Positions 1 to 9,275 of a stretch of 64,000 nucleotides of DNA are shown here, one piece after another. The notes beneath the pieces are model-generated. The model was not told the origin of the DNA. It did not search any database and saw nothing but the letters and a program-made list of their open reading frames with translations. How positions within the stretch are numbered: position 1 is the stretch's first letter; each line of letters opens with the position of its first letter. The stretch is from Terriglobia bacterium. GTDB lineage: Bacteria; Acidobacteriota; Terriglobia; JAIQFV01. Both the position numbers and the translations under genes were made by a program. The stretch covers positions 124,001 to 188,000 of the forward strand of contig JAIQFV010000004.1 in NCBI GenBank assembly GCA_020073085.1, read 5' to 3'.

Positions 1-668
1 TCTTCCGCGGATTCTGATTTTGGAATATAGATTGAGAGCGGGTGCTTCAAAGTGGCAGGATCAACCTGATAAAAGATCATGGCCACATCAAACAGGGAGG
101 CCGACATCACCTCCCCCTTGAATACACCGGCCTGGTTCAGGTGCAGTCCGCGCGGGCGGATCCAGATCACGGTCTTGCTCTCGTTGATGGAGACCGTCTT
201 GTTTCGCTTCAGATCGAAGTAAGTCAAATCCCCCCGGAGGGCTTGAAGGATATTCTCGATCGCCCGCATGGTGTTCGGCCAGAAATTGGCGGTCGAATCC
301 TCGGTATCGAGCATGACGCCGGGGGCGCCGGAGTTCAGCATCTTGACCACGAGTTCGGCGTCGTCTCCCGGGCCGGTCATCTGATTCCTTTGGTCCGAAC
401 ACCAGTCCGGCAGCGTGATCCTCCAGGCACTGGTGGTGGCGTCCGAAGACGGGAGGTGGGCAGGGGGGCGGCCGCGGTGAGCCTCTGACAGGACTGCAGC
501 CCGCTTGGCCACAAGCTGCCGCTGCCGGGGTGTAAATTCCCGGTGCAGTGGAAGCAGGAATTCCGGGAAGCCCCGGGGAAGATCCCGGGCCGCATCGAAA
601 TCGGGGGGCACACAATTCATTCGGGGATCAAAAGGCATCGAGACCTGACTCGTCAGGGGTTCCGCCAT
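1..668 (-). CDS. Malate synthase, N-terminal part (cut by left window edge)
   Basis: Malate synthase condenses glyoxylate with acetyl-CoA in the glyoxylate shunt. About 222 residues are visible, running off the left edge, so the C-terminal catalytic part is missing from view. The reading frame carries family landmarks: FTPRQRQLVAKR near residue 45, a TGP motif near 98, the MLDTEDS segment near 119 (MADFEDS in the E. coli enzyme) and RPRGLHL near 171. The ATG at 668 is the first start after the upstream permease and follows a weak GAGAAAG. It lies 63 bases behind the second sugar permease on the same strand, with a hairpin between them. Assignment to the malate synthase A type rests on residue similarity only. 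Confidence 0.85.
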   Translation of the reverse strand, partial: MAEPLTSQVSMPFDPRMNCVPPDFDAARDLPRGFPEFLLPLHREFTPRQRQLVAKRAAVLSEAHRGRPPAHLPSSDATTSAWRITLPDWCSDQRNQMTGPGDDAELVVKMLNSGAPGVMLDTEDSTANFWPNTMRAIENILQALRGDLTYFDLKRNKTVSINESKTVIWIRPRGLHLNQAGVFKGEVMSASLFDVAMIFYQVDPATLKHPLSIYIPKSESAE

Positions 669-690
669 GGCTTTCTCGCTTTCTGAAAAT

Positions 691-715
691 AGAGGGACAA
701 TCCGACTGTCCCTCT
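691..715 (-). terminator. Hairpin between permease and malate synthase genes
   Basis: Perfect 9-base inverted repeat (AGAGGGACA / TGTCCCTCT) with a 7-base loop. On the minus strand it is followed by ATTTTC. It lies just past the stop of the second permease and before the malate synthase start, so it is a weak terminator or a processing hairpin inside the operon. Confidence 0.45.
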
Positions 716-731
716 TTGTTGAAATCCTTTC

Positions 732-1580
732 TCACTTAATCGCGCCGACCGTAAATCCAGCGATAAACCGGTCCAGAAATAAATTGTAGAGGAAGGCAAT
801 GGGCAGGCTGGCGATGAGGCAGGCTGCCATCAGTGAGCCCCAGAAGTAAACGTCACCCCGGACGAGAAAAATGGGAATTCCCACTCCGACCATCTGCTGC
901 GATTCCGGCGAGATGAATGTCAGCGCATAAACGAATTCCTGGGTCACCAGCGTGAAGGTAAAAATCACCACCGTCAGGATCCCGGACGTGGAGATGGGAA
1001 TCACCATTTTCACAAAGGCCCCAAAGCGCGTGAGCCCGTCTACCATCGCCGCATCTTCCAACTCTTTGGGGATCGACTTGAAGAACGCCATCAGCAGCCA
1101 GATGGAAAATGGAACTGTGAAGCTGGGGTACACCAGCACCAGAGACCAAATAGTGTCCTGCAGCCCCAACAAGGCCACGACGCGCGACAACGGGATGAAG
1201 AGCAGGGTCGGGGGAACCAGGTAAGTGAGGAAAATCCCGATCCCCAGCCGCTGACCCCAGCGGCCAGTCAGGCGCGTCAGCGCATAGGCGGCCGGAATGG
1301 CCAGCAGCAAAGTGATGGCCACCACGATCACACCCACCAGGGCGGTGTTACCCAGCCATCGTACATACCGGGTTTCGTTGAAAAGCAGGCGCAGGTGATC
1401 CAGCGTGGGTTTGGCGTTCAGAATAAACGGGTTGTTTTCGACAGTATACAGATCGAGGTTCTGCTTGAACGTGGCGATCAGCATCCAGTAAAACGGGAAA
1501 GCCAGCAGGACGGTGGCGACGAACAAAACCAATCCCTTCGCGATCCTGGGACCAAGCTCGCGCAAGCCGGTACTCCTCAT
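732..1580 (-). CDS. Carbohydrate ABC transporter permease, MalG/UgpE type
   Basis: Inner-membrane permease subunit of a CUT1 sugar importer, about 282 residues. It starts MRSTGLREL, has six predicted hydrophobic segments, and carries the EAA-loop region ELEDAAMVDGLTRFGAF near residue 190 that contacts the ATPase. The start at 1580 overlaps the stop of the upstream permease by one base (TGATG), a classic sign of translational coupling; an in-frame upstream extension would run through the other permease and is rejected. It pairs with the preceding permease, ATPase and binding protein. The transported sugar cannot be read from the sequence. Confidence 0.92.
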   Translation of the reverse strand: MRSTGLRELGPRIAKGLVLFVATVLLAFPFYWMLIATFKQNLDLYTVENNPFILNAKPTLDHLRLLFNETRYVRWLGNTALVGVIVVAITLLLAIPAAYALTRLTGRWGQRLGIGIFLTYLVPPTLLFIPLSRVVALLGLQDTIWSLVLVYPSFTVPFSIWLLMAFFKSIPKELEDAAMVDGLTRFGAFVKMVIPISTSGILTVVIFTFTLVTQEFVYALTFISPESQQMVGVGIPIFLVRGDVYFWGSLMAACLIASLPIAFLYNLFLDRFIAGFTVGAIK

Positions 1581-2494
1581 CAGACCACCTCCGCGCGATG
1601 TGCCATGCGAAGCATCAGATACGCAATCAACACCAGCACGGGCACCAGGAACAGGGAAATGGCGGCGCCGGCGGCCAGGTCGCTGCCTTGAATCCCGGTG
1701 GCAAAGGCCAGCGACGGCAGCGTTTGTGTGGAGTCGAAGGGCCCGCCGGCTGTCAGGATGTAAACGACGGTCATGTCGGTAAAAGTGAAAATCGTCCCGA
1801 ACAGCACCGCGACATTGATGATGGGCAACATCATGGGGAGGTTGATCTGGAATAACGTCCGCCAGAAGCCGGCGCCATCGATGGCGGCCGCTTCCGGGAT
1901 CTCCTTGGGAATCGCAGTGCGGCCGGCCAACATGACGACGGTAGAAAACGGAATCAACCGCCAGCAATGGACAAGGATCACTGAGGCCATGGCGAGATGC
2001 GGCTCGCCCAGCCACATGGGCGTGTTATACGGTTTGAAGAAATGAAGCCACACCAACACCCACGTAATCACGCTGTAAATGGAATCCAGGATCCACTTCC
2101 ACCCAATCGAGCCGAGCGAAACCGGCGCCACCCAGGGCAACAGAATGAGGAAACGCACCAGACCTCGGCCGCGAAACGGCTTCTCCAAGGCGATGGAGAG
2201 CGTCCCCGAACAGACGACGACAATCACCTGGGCGCAGACGGTGAAGACGATGGAGTTCTTGAGCGCCATGCGAAAACTGGGGCTTTGAAGGATGCTGCGG
2301 AAATTCTCCAAGCCGACGAAATGAAGTCCCGTGCTTCCGATGCGCGCATCACTGAACGCATAAAAGACGGCCAGCATGAATGGCGCCGCAATCACCAGCA
2401 CGAGGTAGAGAACCGCCGGGCTGAACATGGCGGCCCCCAGGAGCGGGCTCTGCGCCGCCCCGATCGATTTGATTTTTGGGCCGCCTATCGCCAC
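1580..2494 (-). CDS. Carbohydrate ABC transporter permease, MalF/UgpA type
   Basis: First membrane subunit of the same CUT1 importer, 304 residues with about six transmembrane segments. The EAA-loop signature KEIPEAAAIDGAGFWRTLFQI lies near residue 200. The start at 2494 overlaps the end of the ATPase gene by ten bases, so ATPase, permease 1 and permease 2 are tightly coupled. Residues 1-20 are a short hydrophilic N-terminus before the first membrane helix. Confidence 0.92.
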   Translation of the reverse strand: MAIGGPKIKSIGAAQSPLLGAAMFSPAVLYLVLVIAAPFMLAVFYAFSDARIGSTGLHFVGLENFRSILQSPSFRMALKNSIVFTVCAQVIVVVCSGTLSIALEKPFRGRGLVRFLILLPWVAPVSLGSIGWKWILDSIYSVITWVLVWLHFFKPYNTPMWLGEPHLAMASVILVHCWRLIPFSTVVMLAGRTAIPKEIPEAAAIDGAGFWRTLFQINLPMMLPIINVAVLFGTIFTFTDMTVVYILTAGGPFDSTQTLPSLAFATGIQGSDLAAGAAISLFLVPVLVLIAYLMLRMAHRAEVV

Positions 2495-3525
2495 GTGAGG
2501 GTCCTCGCCTCAACACGCTTCTCCGTTGTGCGATCGAAGAATTTCAGGTGCCGTTCGGGCACCGCGAAATCATAGGTCGTCCCGCTTTCGAAGGTGTGTC
2601 CCAACAGGAGACGGGCAATCACTTCCTTGCCCTCAAACCGGCTGCCGAGCAACGACCCGGAAAGAATGTATTCGGCGCCCAGATACTCCACGTTTTCCAC
2701 GTGGAACTTGAATGTGATCTTGGCTTCGTCGAGGGTCTCCGACAAGCGGAAATGTTCCGGGCGGAAGCCAACGATCACATCACCATTCTCGATCAGATTC
2801 ATCGGGGGCGAACCCAAGAAGGTGGCGACAAACGTGTCCGCCGGCTCATCATAGACCTCCTTGGGTGTCCCGAAGTGATGCACCACGCCCTTGTTGAGAA
2901 CCACGATGCGGTCTCCCATGGCCATGGCCTCCACCTGGTCGTGAGTGACATAAATGGTTGTGGTCCCGATGCGCCGGTGAAATCGTTCCAGTTCCTCGCG
3001 GGCGGAAAGGCGGAGTTTGGCGTCGAGGTTGGAGAGGGGTTCGTCCAGAAGAAAGACCGAAGGTTCACGAACAATGGCGCGTGCCAGCGCCACCCGTTGC
3101 CGCTCGCCTCCAGAGAGTTCCCGGGGCTTGCGGTTCAACAAGGTGCTGATGCCCAACAGGGAAGCGGCCCACTCCACCTTTTCCTTGTGCGATTCTTTCT
3201 TTACTTTTTGCGCTTTCAGCGGAAATGCAATGTTTTTGTAAACGGAGAGATGCGGATACAGAGCATAACTCTGGAACACCATGGCGATCCGGCGCTCGCG
3301 CGGCGCGAGATGGTTCACGATTTGATCGCCGATGAGGATTTCCCCCGACGTGGGCATTTCCAGGCCGGCGATCATCCGCAGGAGAGTGGTTTTCCCGGAA
3401 CCGGAAGGTCCCAGGAAAACCAGGAACTCGCCCTCGCGGGTTTTCAGATTGACGTTGTTGACTGCTCCCAGCTCTCCTTGTTTGAAAACCTTGGTCAGGT
3501 TTCGCGTTTCAACGACCGCCATCAT
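2485..3525 (-). CDS. Sugar ABC transporter ATP-binding protein, UgpC/MalK family
   Basis: Cytoplasmic ATPase that powers the adjacent permeases, 346 residues. Visible motifs are Walker A GPSGSGKTT (about residue 39), a Q-loop at FQSYALYPH, the ABC signature LSGGERQRVALARA, Walker B VFLLDEPLSNLDA and the switch histidine in VTHDQ. The C-terminal 110 residues are the TOBE/OB regulatory domain usual in this family (GFRPEHFRLSE). It starts nine bases behind the binding-protein gene and overlaps the next permease. Confidence 0.95.
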   Translation of the reverse strand: MMAVVETRNLTKVFKQGELGAVNNVNLKTREGEFLVFLGPSGSGKTTLLRMIAGLEMPTSGEILIGDQIVNHLAPRERRIAMVFQSYALYPHLSVYKNIAFPLKAQKVKKESHKEKVEWAASLLGISTLLNRKPRELSGGERQRVALARAIVREPSVFLLDEPLSNLDAKLRLSAREELERFHRRIGTTTIYVTHDQVEAMAMGDRIVVLNKGVVHHFGTPKEVYDEPADTFVATFLGSPPMNLIENGDVIVGFRPEHFRLSETLDEAKITFKFHVENVEYLGAEYILSGSLLGSRFEGKEVIARLLLGHTFESGTTYDFAVPERHLKFFDRTTEKRVEARTLTWR

Positions 3526-3534
3526 TCCCCCGTG

Positions 3535-4863
3535 TTATTTCCATCTGGCAAAGATACGCTTGTATTCTTCCTCGGCGGCCTTGGCCGCGTTCTCCGGGGT
3601 TTCGTCACCCCGCGCGACCTTGGCAAACATGGTGGGAATGACCCAGGTCTTGAAGGCCTCATCAATGGCGGCGGATGCATAGCCCGGATAGCCGACGTTG
3701 GTGGCCCACTCCAGCACGTTCCCCAGAACCTTGTACTTGTCGGGCGGGGTTGCCCGCGGATCGTTGGCAATCTCCTGTTTCAGGTTGGGCACCAGGCTGG
3801 GGAAGCAGGGAAAGTTGTAGAACTGCCCGGCAACAAATCCGTCATGGAAAGAATCCATGTAGTCGATCAGGAACTGCTGCGCCCCCTCCTTGTTCTCCGC
3901 GAATTCCCAGATCACGTAACAGTTCATGACGTGCTCGGCGGCAATCCGGCGCACCGGACCCTTCAGCGCCGGAGAGATCATGATCTTGCTGTCGATCGGC
4001 AGGTGCTCTCTTTCGGACTGGCGAGTGACAGAAATAGCATTCGCCACATAGGAAACCCGGCCGGCAAGCATGGCCTGGTTGTTGGAGGGTGGAGTCCAGG
4101 TAAATACCTCGGGGGTCTCCGACTCCTGGTACAGCGCCTTCATGAACTTCAGGGCTTCAATGGTGTTCTTGGAGTTGATGGTCACATTGCCCTGCTCATC
4201 CTGCTCCGCTCCACCAAACGACCACAGCAGAGCGCGCATGGCCATGCTGCTATCAAGTTCCTGCGACAACCCAATACCACATGGGTGACCGGTCTTGTCC
4301 CTGATCTTCTTCGCGCCGGCCCGCAAATCGTCGTAAGTGTCAGGGCCGTTGGGGAATCCGGCTTCGGCCCACCAATCCTTATGCCAGTTGCCGGGGTCGG
4401 GGGTGTAGGCGTCAGAAAACGCAAAGTACCTCTTGGTCTTGGGGTTGTACGTGGACCGGTGACCCAGTTCAATCTTCTTCCCGTGTTTCTTTTCGACCTC
4501 CTGGTAAACGTGAGTCATATCAACGGTCTGCTTCTCATAGGCTGCCGGCGGGGAAAGGAACATGAAAAGATCGTGGCCTTTCTTCGCGGAGACCTCGGAG
4601 GCCGCCCTCGTGTTAAGGTCGACCAGGTTGATATTGTCAACCACGACGTTGGTATTGTGTTTCTGTCCCCATTGCTTGGTAAATGTCCCGTTGAACCACG
4701 TGTCAAAAGCGGGCACAAAATGGCTCCATTGGAGAATCTTCAGGGTCTTCTGCGGTGCTTGTCCAAAGTGCATTGCAGGGCCCAGTCCCGCCGCGAGCGC
4801 TCCCGTTGCTGTGAGTTGAACGAATTCCCTCCGGGAAATTCCTCGACCTCTCCTCTTTGCCAT
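3535..4863 (-). CDS. Extracellular solute-binding protein, family 1, with Tat signal
   Basis: Periplasmic ligand receptor of the sugar importer, 442 residues. The N-terminus has a twin-arginine motif (SRREFVQLT, about residues 10-18) and a hydrophobic AAG-rich h-region, so export of the folded protein by the Tat route is likely. The body has the mixed aromatic, glycine-rich character of sugar-binding proteins (PSNNQAMLAGRVSY, VIWEFAENKEGAQQFL). It is the first gene of the transporter set after acs. Ligand unknown; the neighbouring acs and malate synthase genes hint at C2 metabolism but do not prove it. Confidence 0.9.
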   Translation of the reverse strand: MAKRRGRGISRREFVQLTATGALAAGLGPAMHFGQAPQKTLKILQWSHFVPAFDTWFNGTFTKQWGQKHNTNVVVDNINLVDLNTRAASEVSAKKGHDLFMFLSPPAAYEKQTVDMTHVYQEVEKKHGKKIELGHRSTYNPKTKRYFAFSDAYTPDPGNWHKDWWAEAGFPNGPDTYDDLRAGAKKIRDKTGHPCGIGLSQELDSSMAMRALLWSFGGAEQDEQGNVTINSKNTIEALKFMKALYQESETPEVFTWTPPSNNQAMLAGRVSYVANAISVTRQSEREHLPIDSKIMISPALKGPVRRIAAEHVMNCYVIWEFAENKEGAQQFLIDYMDSFHDGFVAGQFYNFPCFPSLVPNLKQEIANDPRATPPDKYKVLGNVLEWATNVGYPGYASAAIDEAFKTWVIPTMFAKVARGDETPENAAKAAEEEYKRIFARWK

Positions 4864-4906
4864 GGTGGATTCCTCCGTTTAGAAGTTGAGTTTCGACCAA
4901 GGGACT

Positions 4907-4957
4907 CCCGAGGGAAAGGTGTGGAGGCTTGCGCCCGGACACACCATCCCCCTCGGG
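4907..4957 (-). promoter_or_regulatory. Hairpin in the acs / binding-protein gap
   Basis: Two nested inverted repeats, CCCGAGGG/CCCTCGGG outside and GGTGTG/CACACC inside, lie in the 160-base gap between acs and the solute-binding protein gene. No T-run follows on the minus strand. It could be a stabiliser or attenuator that allows the transporter mRNA to be more abundant than acs; this is inference. Confidence 0.4.
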
Positions 4958-5023
4958 TTGTTTCGATATGAACCGAAGGTCCAGCGTCTTGCAGCAGGAA
5001 CCGTTCGAGCCGGCCCTTTACTC

Positions 5024-7126
5024 TTACTCCTGGGCGCCGAACTGTTTCAAATCCTCAGGACCTTCCTTCAGCTTGACCGCTCCGGTTCCCTGAACATCCT
5101 TCCGGATCTGTTCCACGACGTCGGGATTGGCCAGCGTGGTGATGTCTCCCGTATCCATGGTGTTTGAAATAGCGGCCAGGACGCGGCGCATGATCTTGCC
5201 GGACCGGGTCTTGGGCATATCCGAAACGATATGCACCGTCTTGGGCCGGGCAATTTTTCCGATCATGGCTTCGATGGTGGCGCTAACCTTATCGGTAATC
5301 TCCTTGCTGGGCTTGACGCCCGGTCTCAGAGAGATGTAGATCTCGGGCACACGGCCCTTGATCTCGTCCACCACCGGAACCACCGCCGCTTCGGCCACCT
5401 CGGGAATCGTGAGGCAGGCGGACTCAAGTTCCTTTGTACCCAGTCGGTGGCCGGCCACATTAATGACATCGTCCACGCGGCCCAAGATACGGAAGTAACC
5501 ATCCGGCGCCAGCAAGGCTCCGTCTGCCGCAAAGTAGGGCCAATCCCTCCAGTCTTTGCTCTGGGTATTTCTACAGTACTTGCTGTAGTACTGCCGCACA
5601 AAGCGCTCGCGGTCGCCCCAGATGGTTTGGAAGATACCCGGCCACGGGTTCTTGATACAGATGTTTCCCGCCTTCCCCGCCCCCGCCTTGAGTTCTTCTC
5701 CCTTCTCATCGTAAATGACTGGATAGATTCCGGGAACACCAGGACCGGCACTCCCGGGCTTCATGGCGTCAATCGCGGGTTTGGTGCTGCATAGGAACCC
5801 GCCGTTTTCGGTTTGCCACCAGGTATCCACGATAACCGCCTCCCCCTTGCCGACGGTGTTGTAATACCACCGCCACACTTCAGGTTCGATCGGTTCTCCC
5901 ACCGTGGTCATGTGCTTGAAATGATAGTGATATTTCTTCGGCTCATCTCCCCCCGCTTTCCTCAACATCCGGATGGCGGTCGGCGAGGTGTGGAAGATAT
6001 TCACATCGAGCCGTTCGGCGATCCTCCAGACGCGGCCTGCATCCGGATAGACGGGAACGCCTTCATAAATGACGCTGGTTGCCGCCAGGGCCAACGGTCC
6101 ATACACAATGTAGGAGTGACCCGTGATCCAACCGATGTCGGCCATGCACCAATACACATCCTCAGGATGGATGTCCTGAATATACTTGGACGTCCCTGTC
6201 ACATATGCCAGATAGCCGCCCGTGCGATGCTGGCATCCCTTCGGCTTCCCCGTCGTCCCGCTGGTATACATCAGGAACAAGGGATCCTCGGCGTTCATCT
6301 TCTCCGGCTCGACACGCTTTCCACGGAAGCCCTTGAGGACATCGTTCACAATGAAATCGCGCCCATCCACCAGGGGAGTGGCGGAACTGTACTTTCCCGG
6401 ATGGCGCTGCCAGATGAGGACCTTCTCGATGTCTTGGCGCTCCTTCTTTGCGGTCGCGACCGCAATCTCCGCCCCGGCCTTGTGGTCGATCAGTTTCCCG
6501 CTGCGGTAGTAGCCGTCCATGTAAATCAAAACCTTGCTGCCCGAGTCGGCAGCTCTCAAGCCGCAGGCCTCACCGCTGAATCCTCCAAAGACCACCGAGT
6601 GGATCACTCCGAGCCGGGCACAGGCCAGCATGGTGATGGGCAGTTCGGCCACCATGGGCATGTGAATGGTGACCCGGTCCCCCCTCTTCATTCCCGCGAA
6701 TTCGCGGAGCAGGGCGGCCATTTCATTGACCCGCACAAAGAGCTCCTGGTAGGTGATTGCAATCGGGGCCTCCTCTTCCGGCTCGGGAACAGCAATCAGC
6801 GCCGCCTTGTTCTTATACTTGTCCAAATGCCGGTCGACGCAGTTGTAGGAAACGTTGATCTTTCCGCCGACGAACCATTTCCAGAAGGGCGGATCGTTGG
6901 TATCCAACACCGTGTTCCATCGTTCATACCAGGTCAACATGTCGGCATATTCTTCGTAGCATTTGGGAAAGTTTTTCTCACTGAACCGCTCGTTGATGCT
7001 CGGATCCGTCAAGTTGGCTTGAGCAATAAACTTCTGAGGCGGGCGGTAGTATTCTTCTTCCTTCCAGTGCACCGCAATTTGCGCTTCAGTAGTTTCTGTA
7101 ACTTGTCCTTTTAGAGTTTCAGCCAT
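5024..7126 (-). CDS. acs: Acetyl-CoA synthetase (AMP-forming)
   Basis: Activates acetate to acetyl-CoA through acetyl-AMP in the cytoplasm; 700 residues. Motifs include the adenylate P-loop MYTSGTTGKPKG, the DTWWQTENGG substrate motif, GRVDDVINVAGHRLGT and the C-terminal PKTRSGKIMRR, whose lysine is the usual acetylation target. The start at 7126 is chosen because GGAGG lies nine bases upstream; a longer in-frame reading adds only unrelated residues. The acetyl-CoA formed could feed the malate synthase at the end of the same run. The residue string KSKVLIYMD and family length agree with Acs and not with longer propionyl homologues. Confidence 0.97.
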   Translation of the reverse strand: MAETLKGQVTETTEAQIAVHWKEEEYYRPPQKFIAQANLTDPSINERFSEKNFPKCYEEYADMLTWYERWNTVLDTNDPPFWKWFVGGKINVSYNCVDRHLDKYKNKAALIAVPEPEEEAPIAITYQELFVRVNEMAALLREFAGMKRGDRVTIHMPMVAELPITMLACARLGVIHSVVFGGFSGEACGLRAADSGSKVLIYMDGYYRSGKLIDHKAGAEIAVATAKKERQDIEKVLIWQRHPGKYSSATPLVDGRDFIVNDVLKGFRGKRVEPEKMNAEDPLFLMYTSGTTGKPKGCQHRTGGYLAYVTGTSKYIQDIHPEDVYWCMADIGWITGHSYIVYGPLALAATSVIYEGVPVYPDAGRVWRIAERLDVNIFHTSPTAIRMLRKAGGDEPKKYHYHFKHMTTVGEPIEPEVWRWYYNTVGKGEAVIVDTWWQTENGGFLCSTKPAIDAMKPGSAGPGVPGIYPVIYDEKGEELKAGAGKAGNICIKNPWPGIFQTIWGDRERFVRQYYSKYCRNTQSKDWRDWPYFAADGALLAPDGYFRILGRVDDVINVAGHRLGTKELESACLTIPEVAEAAVVPVVDEIKGRVPEIYISLRPGVKPSKEITDKVSATIEAMIGKIARPKTVHIVSDMPKTRSGKIMRRVLAAISNTMDTGDITTLANPDVVEQIRKDVQGTGAVKLKEGPEDLKQFGAQE

Positions 7127-7603
7127 GGTACTAACCTCCGTTGTGGTTATGCAAAAAGTTGAAAAGCTGTGTGAATCCCCTGGCTTTCGAGCCTTTGCTC
7201 GGAGCGCCCGGACTTCCGGCAAACCTCTACATCAACTGTGGAAGTTTGTTGCGAGGGGCAGTCACGAAGCACTGCCGAGTTTTCTTCAATGGGTAATCCT
7301 GCGTGCCCAGTCCCTGGGAAGGATGATTTCATCCATCACCCGGATCCTTGAATTCCCGTCCTAAAAGGGAACCCCCCCCTGCCTGCAAAATCGAGAGGCG
7401 CTTCTTAAGCCGGAGAAACTCCGCACTCCCCACTCTTTCGGGCTCGTATCGGCGATTTGTGAATGCGTTACTATAGCACAGTTCCGAATGGACTCACCAC
7501 CGAAAGAGCATTGTCGTCCACCCCATAGAACGTTTCAGGGATGAGAATAGCGGGTCGATTTTCCCCGGCCGCGATCGCTGACGCGCCTCCCCCTGTTTCC
7601 GTG
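7127..7603. other. Intergenic region upstream of acs
   Basis: About 480 bases with no credible gene between the MFS carrier and acs, both on the minus strand. It contains a C-rich run near 7373 and a candidate acs promoter at 7470-7478. No repeat family or RNA gene was recognised. Confidence 0.6.
7470..7478 (-). promoter_or_regulatory. Candidate extended -10 promoter for acs
   Basis: On the minus strand TGC directly precedes TATAGT, an extended -10 element; no good -35 hexamer is visible 17 bases upstream. Transcription would start near 7463 and give a leader of about 340 bases. Confidence 0.35.
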
Positions 7604-8872
7604 CTACGCGGGTACCTTGACCCCCCTCACTTCGGCTGCCGCCGGAGCATGAGGCCGCTTGGCGAGCAACTCGCAGATGAGGGCGATAAGGGCCAGTGCT
7701 GCCGCAGTGTAGAAGGCAGCCTGGTAGTTCTTGAACCTGTCAAACAGCCTGGCTCCGATCCTTGGCCCAATGATCCCAGCTGCCCCCCAAGCCGTAAACA
7801 GCAAGCCATAGTTGAGGCCTGCGTTCTTAGTGCCCCAGAAATCGGACGTGGCCGAGCCATTCACCGAGAGCTGCGTCCCATAGCACCAGTACACAATGAA
7901 CACCATGACATACAGGGCGGCCACATTGCTCCCGGTGAGGTAAAGGATGGGCATGGCGATCATGGAGATGCCAATCATCAGGCGCAGGACGTTGAGGCGG
8001 CCAAGCGCATCCGACATCCAGCCCGATAAAATGCGACCGGAGGCATTTCCGAGGGCTCCAACGACAAGCCCCATGGTTGCCAATGCCGTACTTGGTATGC
8101 CCTCACTCTTAGCAAAGGGGACAAGCTGGCTGATGACCATCAGGCCCGCCGAGGTTCCCAGCGCATAAGCGATCCACATGAAGTAAAAAGAGGAGGTACG
8201 CACCGTTTCGCCGGGTGTGAACTCGTAGGTGGTGGCCGCAGATTTAGAAGCCGGAGCCGGGGACCATCCGTGTGGCTTGTAGCCAACCGGCGGATTTCTC
8301 AACAGGAATGCTCCAAACATCGTCATGACGAGAAAGATGCCTCCCAGGATTTCGAAGGTCGTTCGCCATCCATACGCGGGGATGAGGTAGTTGCCGGCGA
8401 GCGGACCGAAAATGGCCGAGCCACCACCGTAGCCCGCTACTGCCAATCCCACCGCGAGGCCGCGCTTATCGGGAAACCACTTCGCCATGACGGGAATGGG
8501 GGTAGCATAGCCAAAGCCATTGCCCAAACCGCCAATCACTCCAAAACAGATGATCAAGTAGGTTAGGCTGCTCGTGTAAGACGAAAGGAAGAACCCGACA
8601 CTCACCAGCAATCCGCCGGTGATCGACACCCAGAGAGGCCCGAACTTATCCTGAAGCCGTCCGGCCAAGATAAACGTAAGCGCAAAGACGACCACGGCCC
8701 AGGTGAAGACAGAAGATGTATCCGCACGCTTCCAACCAAATTCCTTTTCCAGGGGCGCGACAAACACACTCCATGCATACAAGGAGCCCAACGCCAGGTT
8801 CATGGACATTCCCCCGACGACGTGCCACCACCGATTGAGATGGCCTTCGGGGGTCGATAGATTTGTTGCCAT
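7604..8872 (-). CDS. MFS transporter, oxalate/formate antiporter (OFA) family
   Basis: Twelve-helix inner-membrane carrier, 422 residues. The N-terminus (HVVGGMSMNLALGSLYAWSVF) and the segment GFGYATPIPVMAKWFPDKRG are typical of the OFA branch of the major facilitator superfamily, which contains OxlT. Substrates in this family are small monocarboxylates or dicarboxylates such as oxalate, formate, lactate or pyruvate. GGAGAAGGAGG precedes the ATG at 8872. It lies between acs and the porin/formate dehydrogenase cluster, so acetate or formate transport is plausible; the true substrate is not shown. Confidence 0.88.
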   Translation of the reverse strand: MATNLSTPEGHLNRWWHVVGGMSMNLALGSLYAWSVFVAPLEKEFGWKRADTSSVFTWAVVVFALTFILAGRLQDKFGPLWVSITGGLLVSVGFFLSSYTSSLTYLIICFGVIGGLGNGFGYATPIPVMAKWFPDKRGLAVGLAVAGYGGGSAIFGPLAGNYLIPAYGWRTTFEILGGIFLVMTMFGAFLLRNPPVGYKPHGWSPAPASKSAATTYEFTPGETVRTSSFYFMWIAYALGTSAGLMVISQLVPFAKSEGIPSTALATMGLVVGALGNASGRILSGWMSDALGRLNVLRLMIGISMIAMPILYLTGSNVAALYVMVFIVYWCYGTQLSVNGSATSDFWGTKNAGLNYGLLFTAWGAAGIIGPRIGARLFDRFKNYQAAFYTAAALALIALICELLAKRPHAPAAAEVRGVKVPA

Positions 8873-9275
8873 AGTGAAGCCTCCTTCTCCTTTTTGTTAT
8901 TTGATTCCAGAGTTGTCGGATCTTCAGACAACCATTAAACCCTGGGATGTTGTAATTCCCAGGGGGACTACAGCCCTCCCTGAGGCGATGTGCGGCGCCT
9001 CAGGGAAGGAAACTTCCAAAAATCCAACCCATTGCACTGATCCAACCCTCCTCCAGGTTTGCCTGTCCCCATGATGGGATCCCCTGTCCCCGTCAGAGGA
9101 ACATGTCCCCTCCCGCCAGAGAAAAAATTTGAACACTGACCAGGAGAGAACCGCTTCGATTCGTGTGCGCGAGTTTGGCTCCCGAAATGAATGGTCAATT
9201 CCGGGGGTCAACCTCCCCTCCAACTGAGGAGTGACGGGAGAAAGGTGATTCACCCTTCTCCCGGATTCGCCACAA
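8873..9275. other. Intergenic region with two hairpins
   Basis: About 400 bases between the porin stop and the MFS start, both on the minus strand. It contains two strong hairpins (8940-8964 and 8977-9006). No credible coding sequence. Confidence 0.6.
8940..9006 (-). terminator. Tandem hairpins downstream of the porin gene
   Basis: Two perfect inverted repeats: TCCCTGAGGCG/CGCCTCAGGGA (8977-8987 and 8996-9006, 8-base loop) and CCCTGGGA/TCCCAGGG (8940-8947 and 8957-8964). Read on the minus strand the second is followed by TTTAATGGTT, a weak U-tract. Together they probably end porin transcription before the MFS gene. Confidence 0.5.

Noticed and set aside
2476-4971. 831-codon open frame on the plus strand
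   Set aside because: It runs opposite the ABC ATPase and binding-protein genes, whose motifs are unmistakable; its translation has no family features.
5813-7114. 433-codon plus-strand frame
   Set aside because: Antisense shadow of acs.
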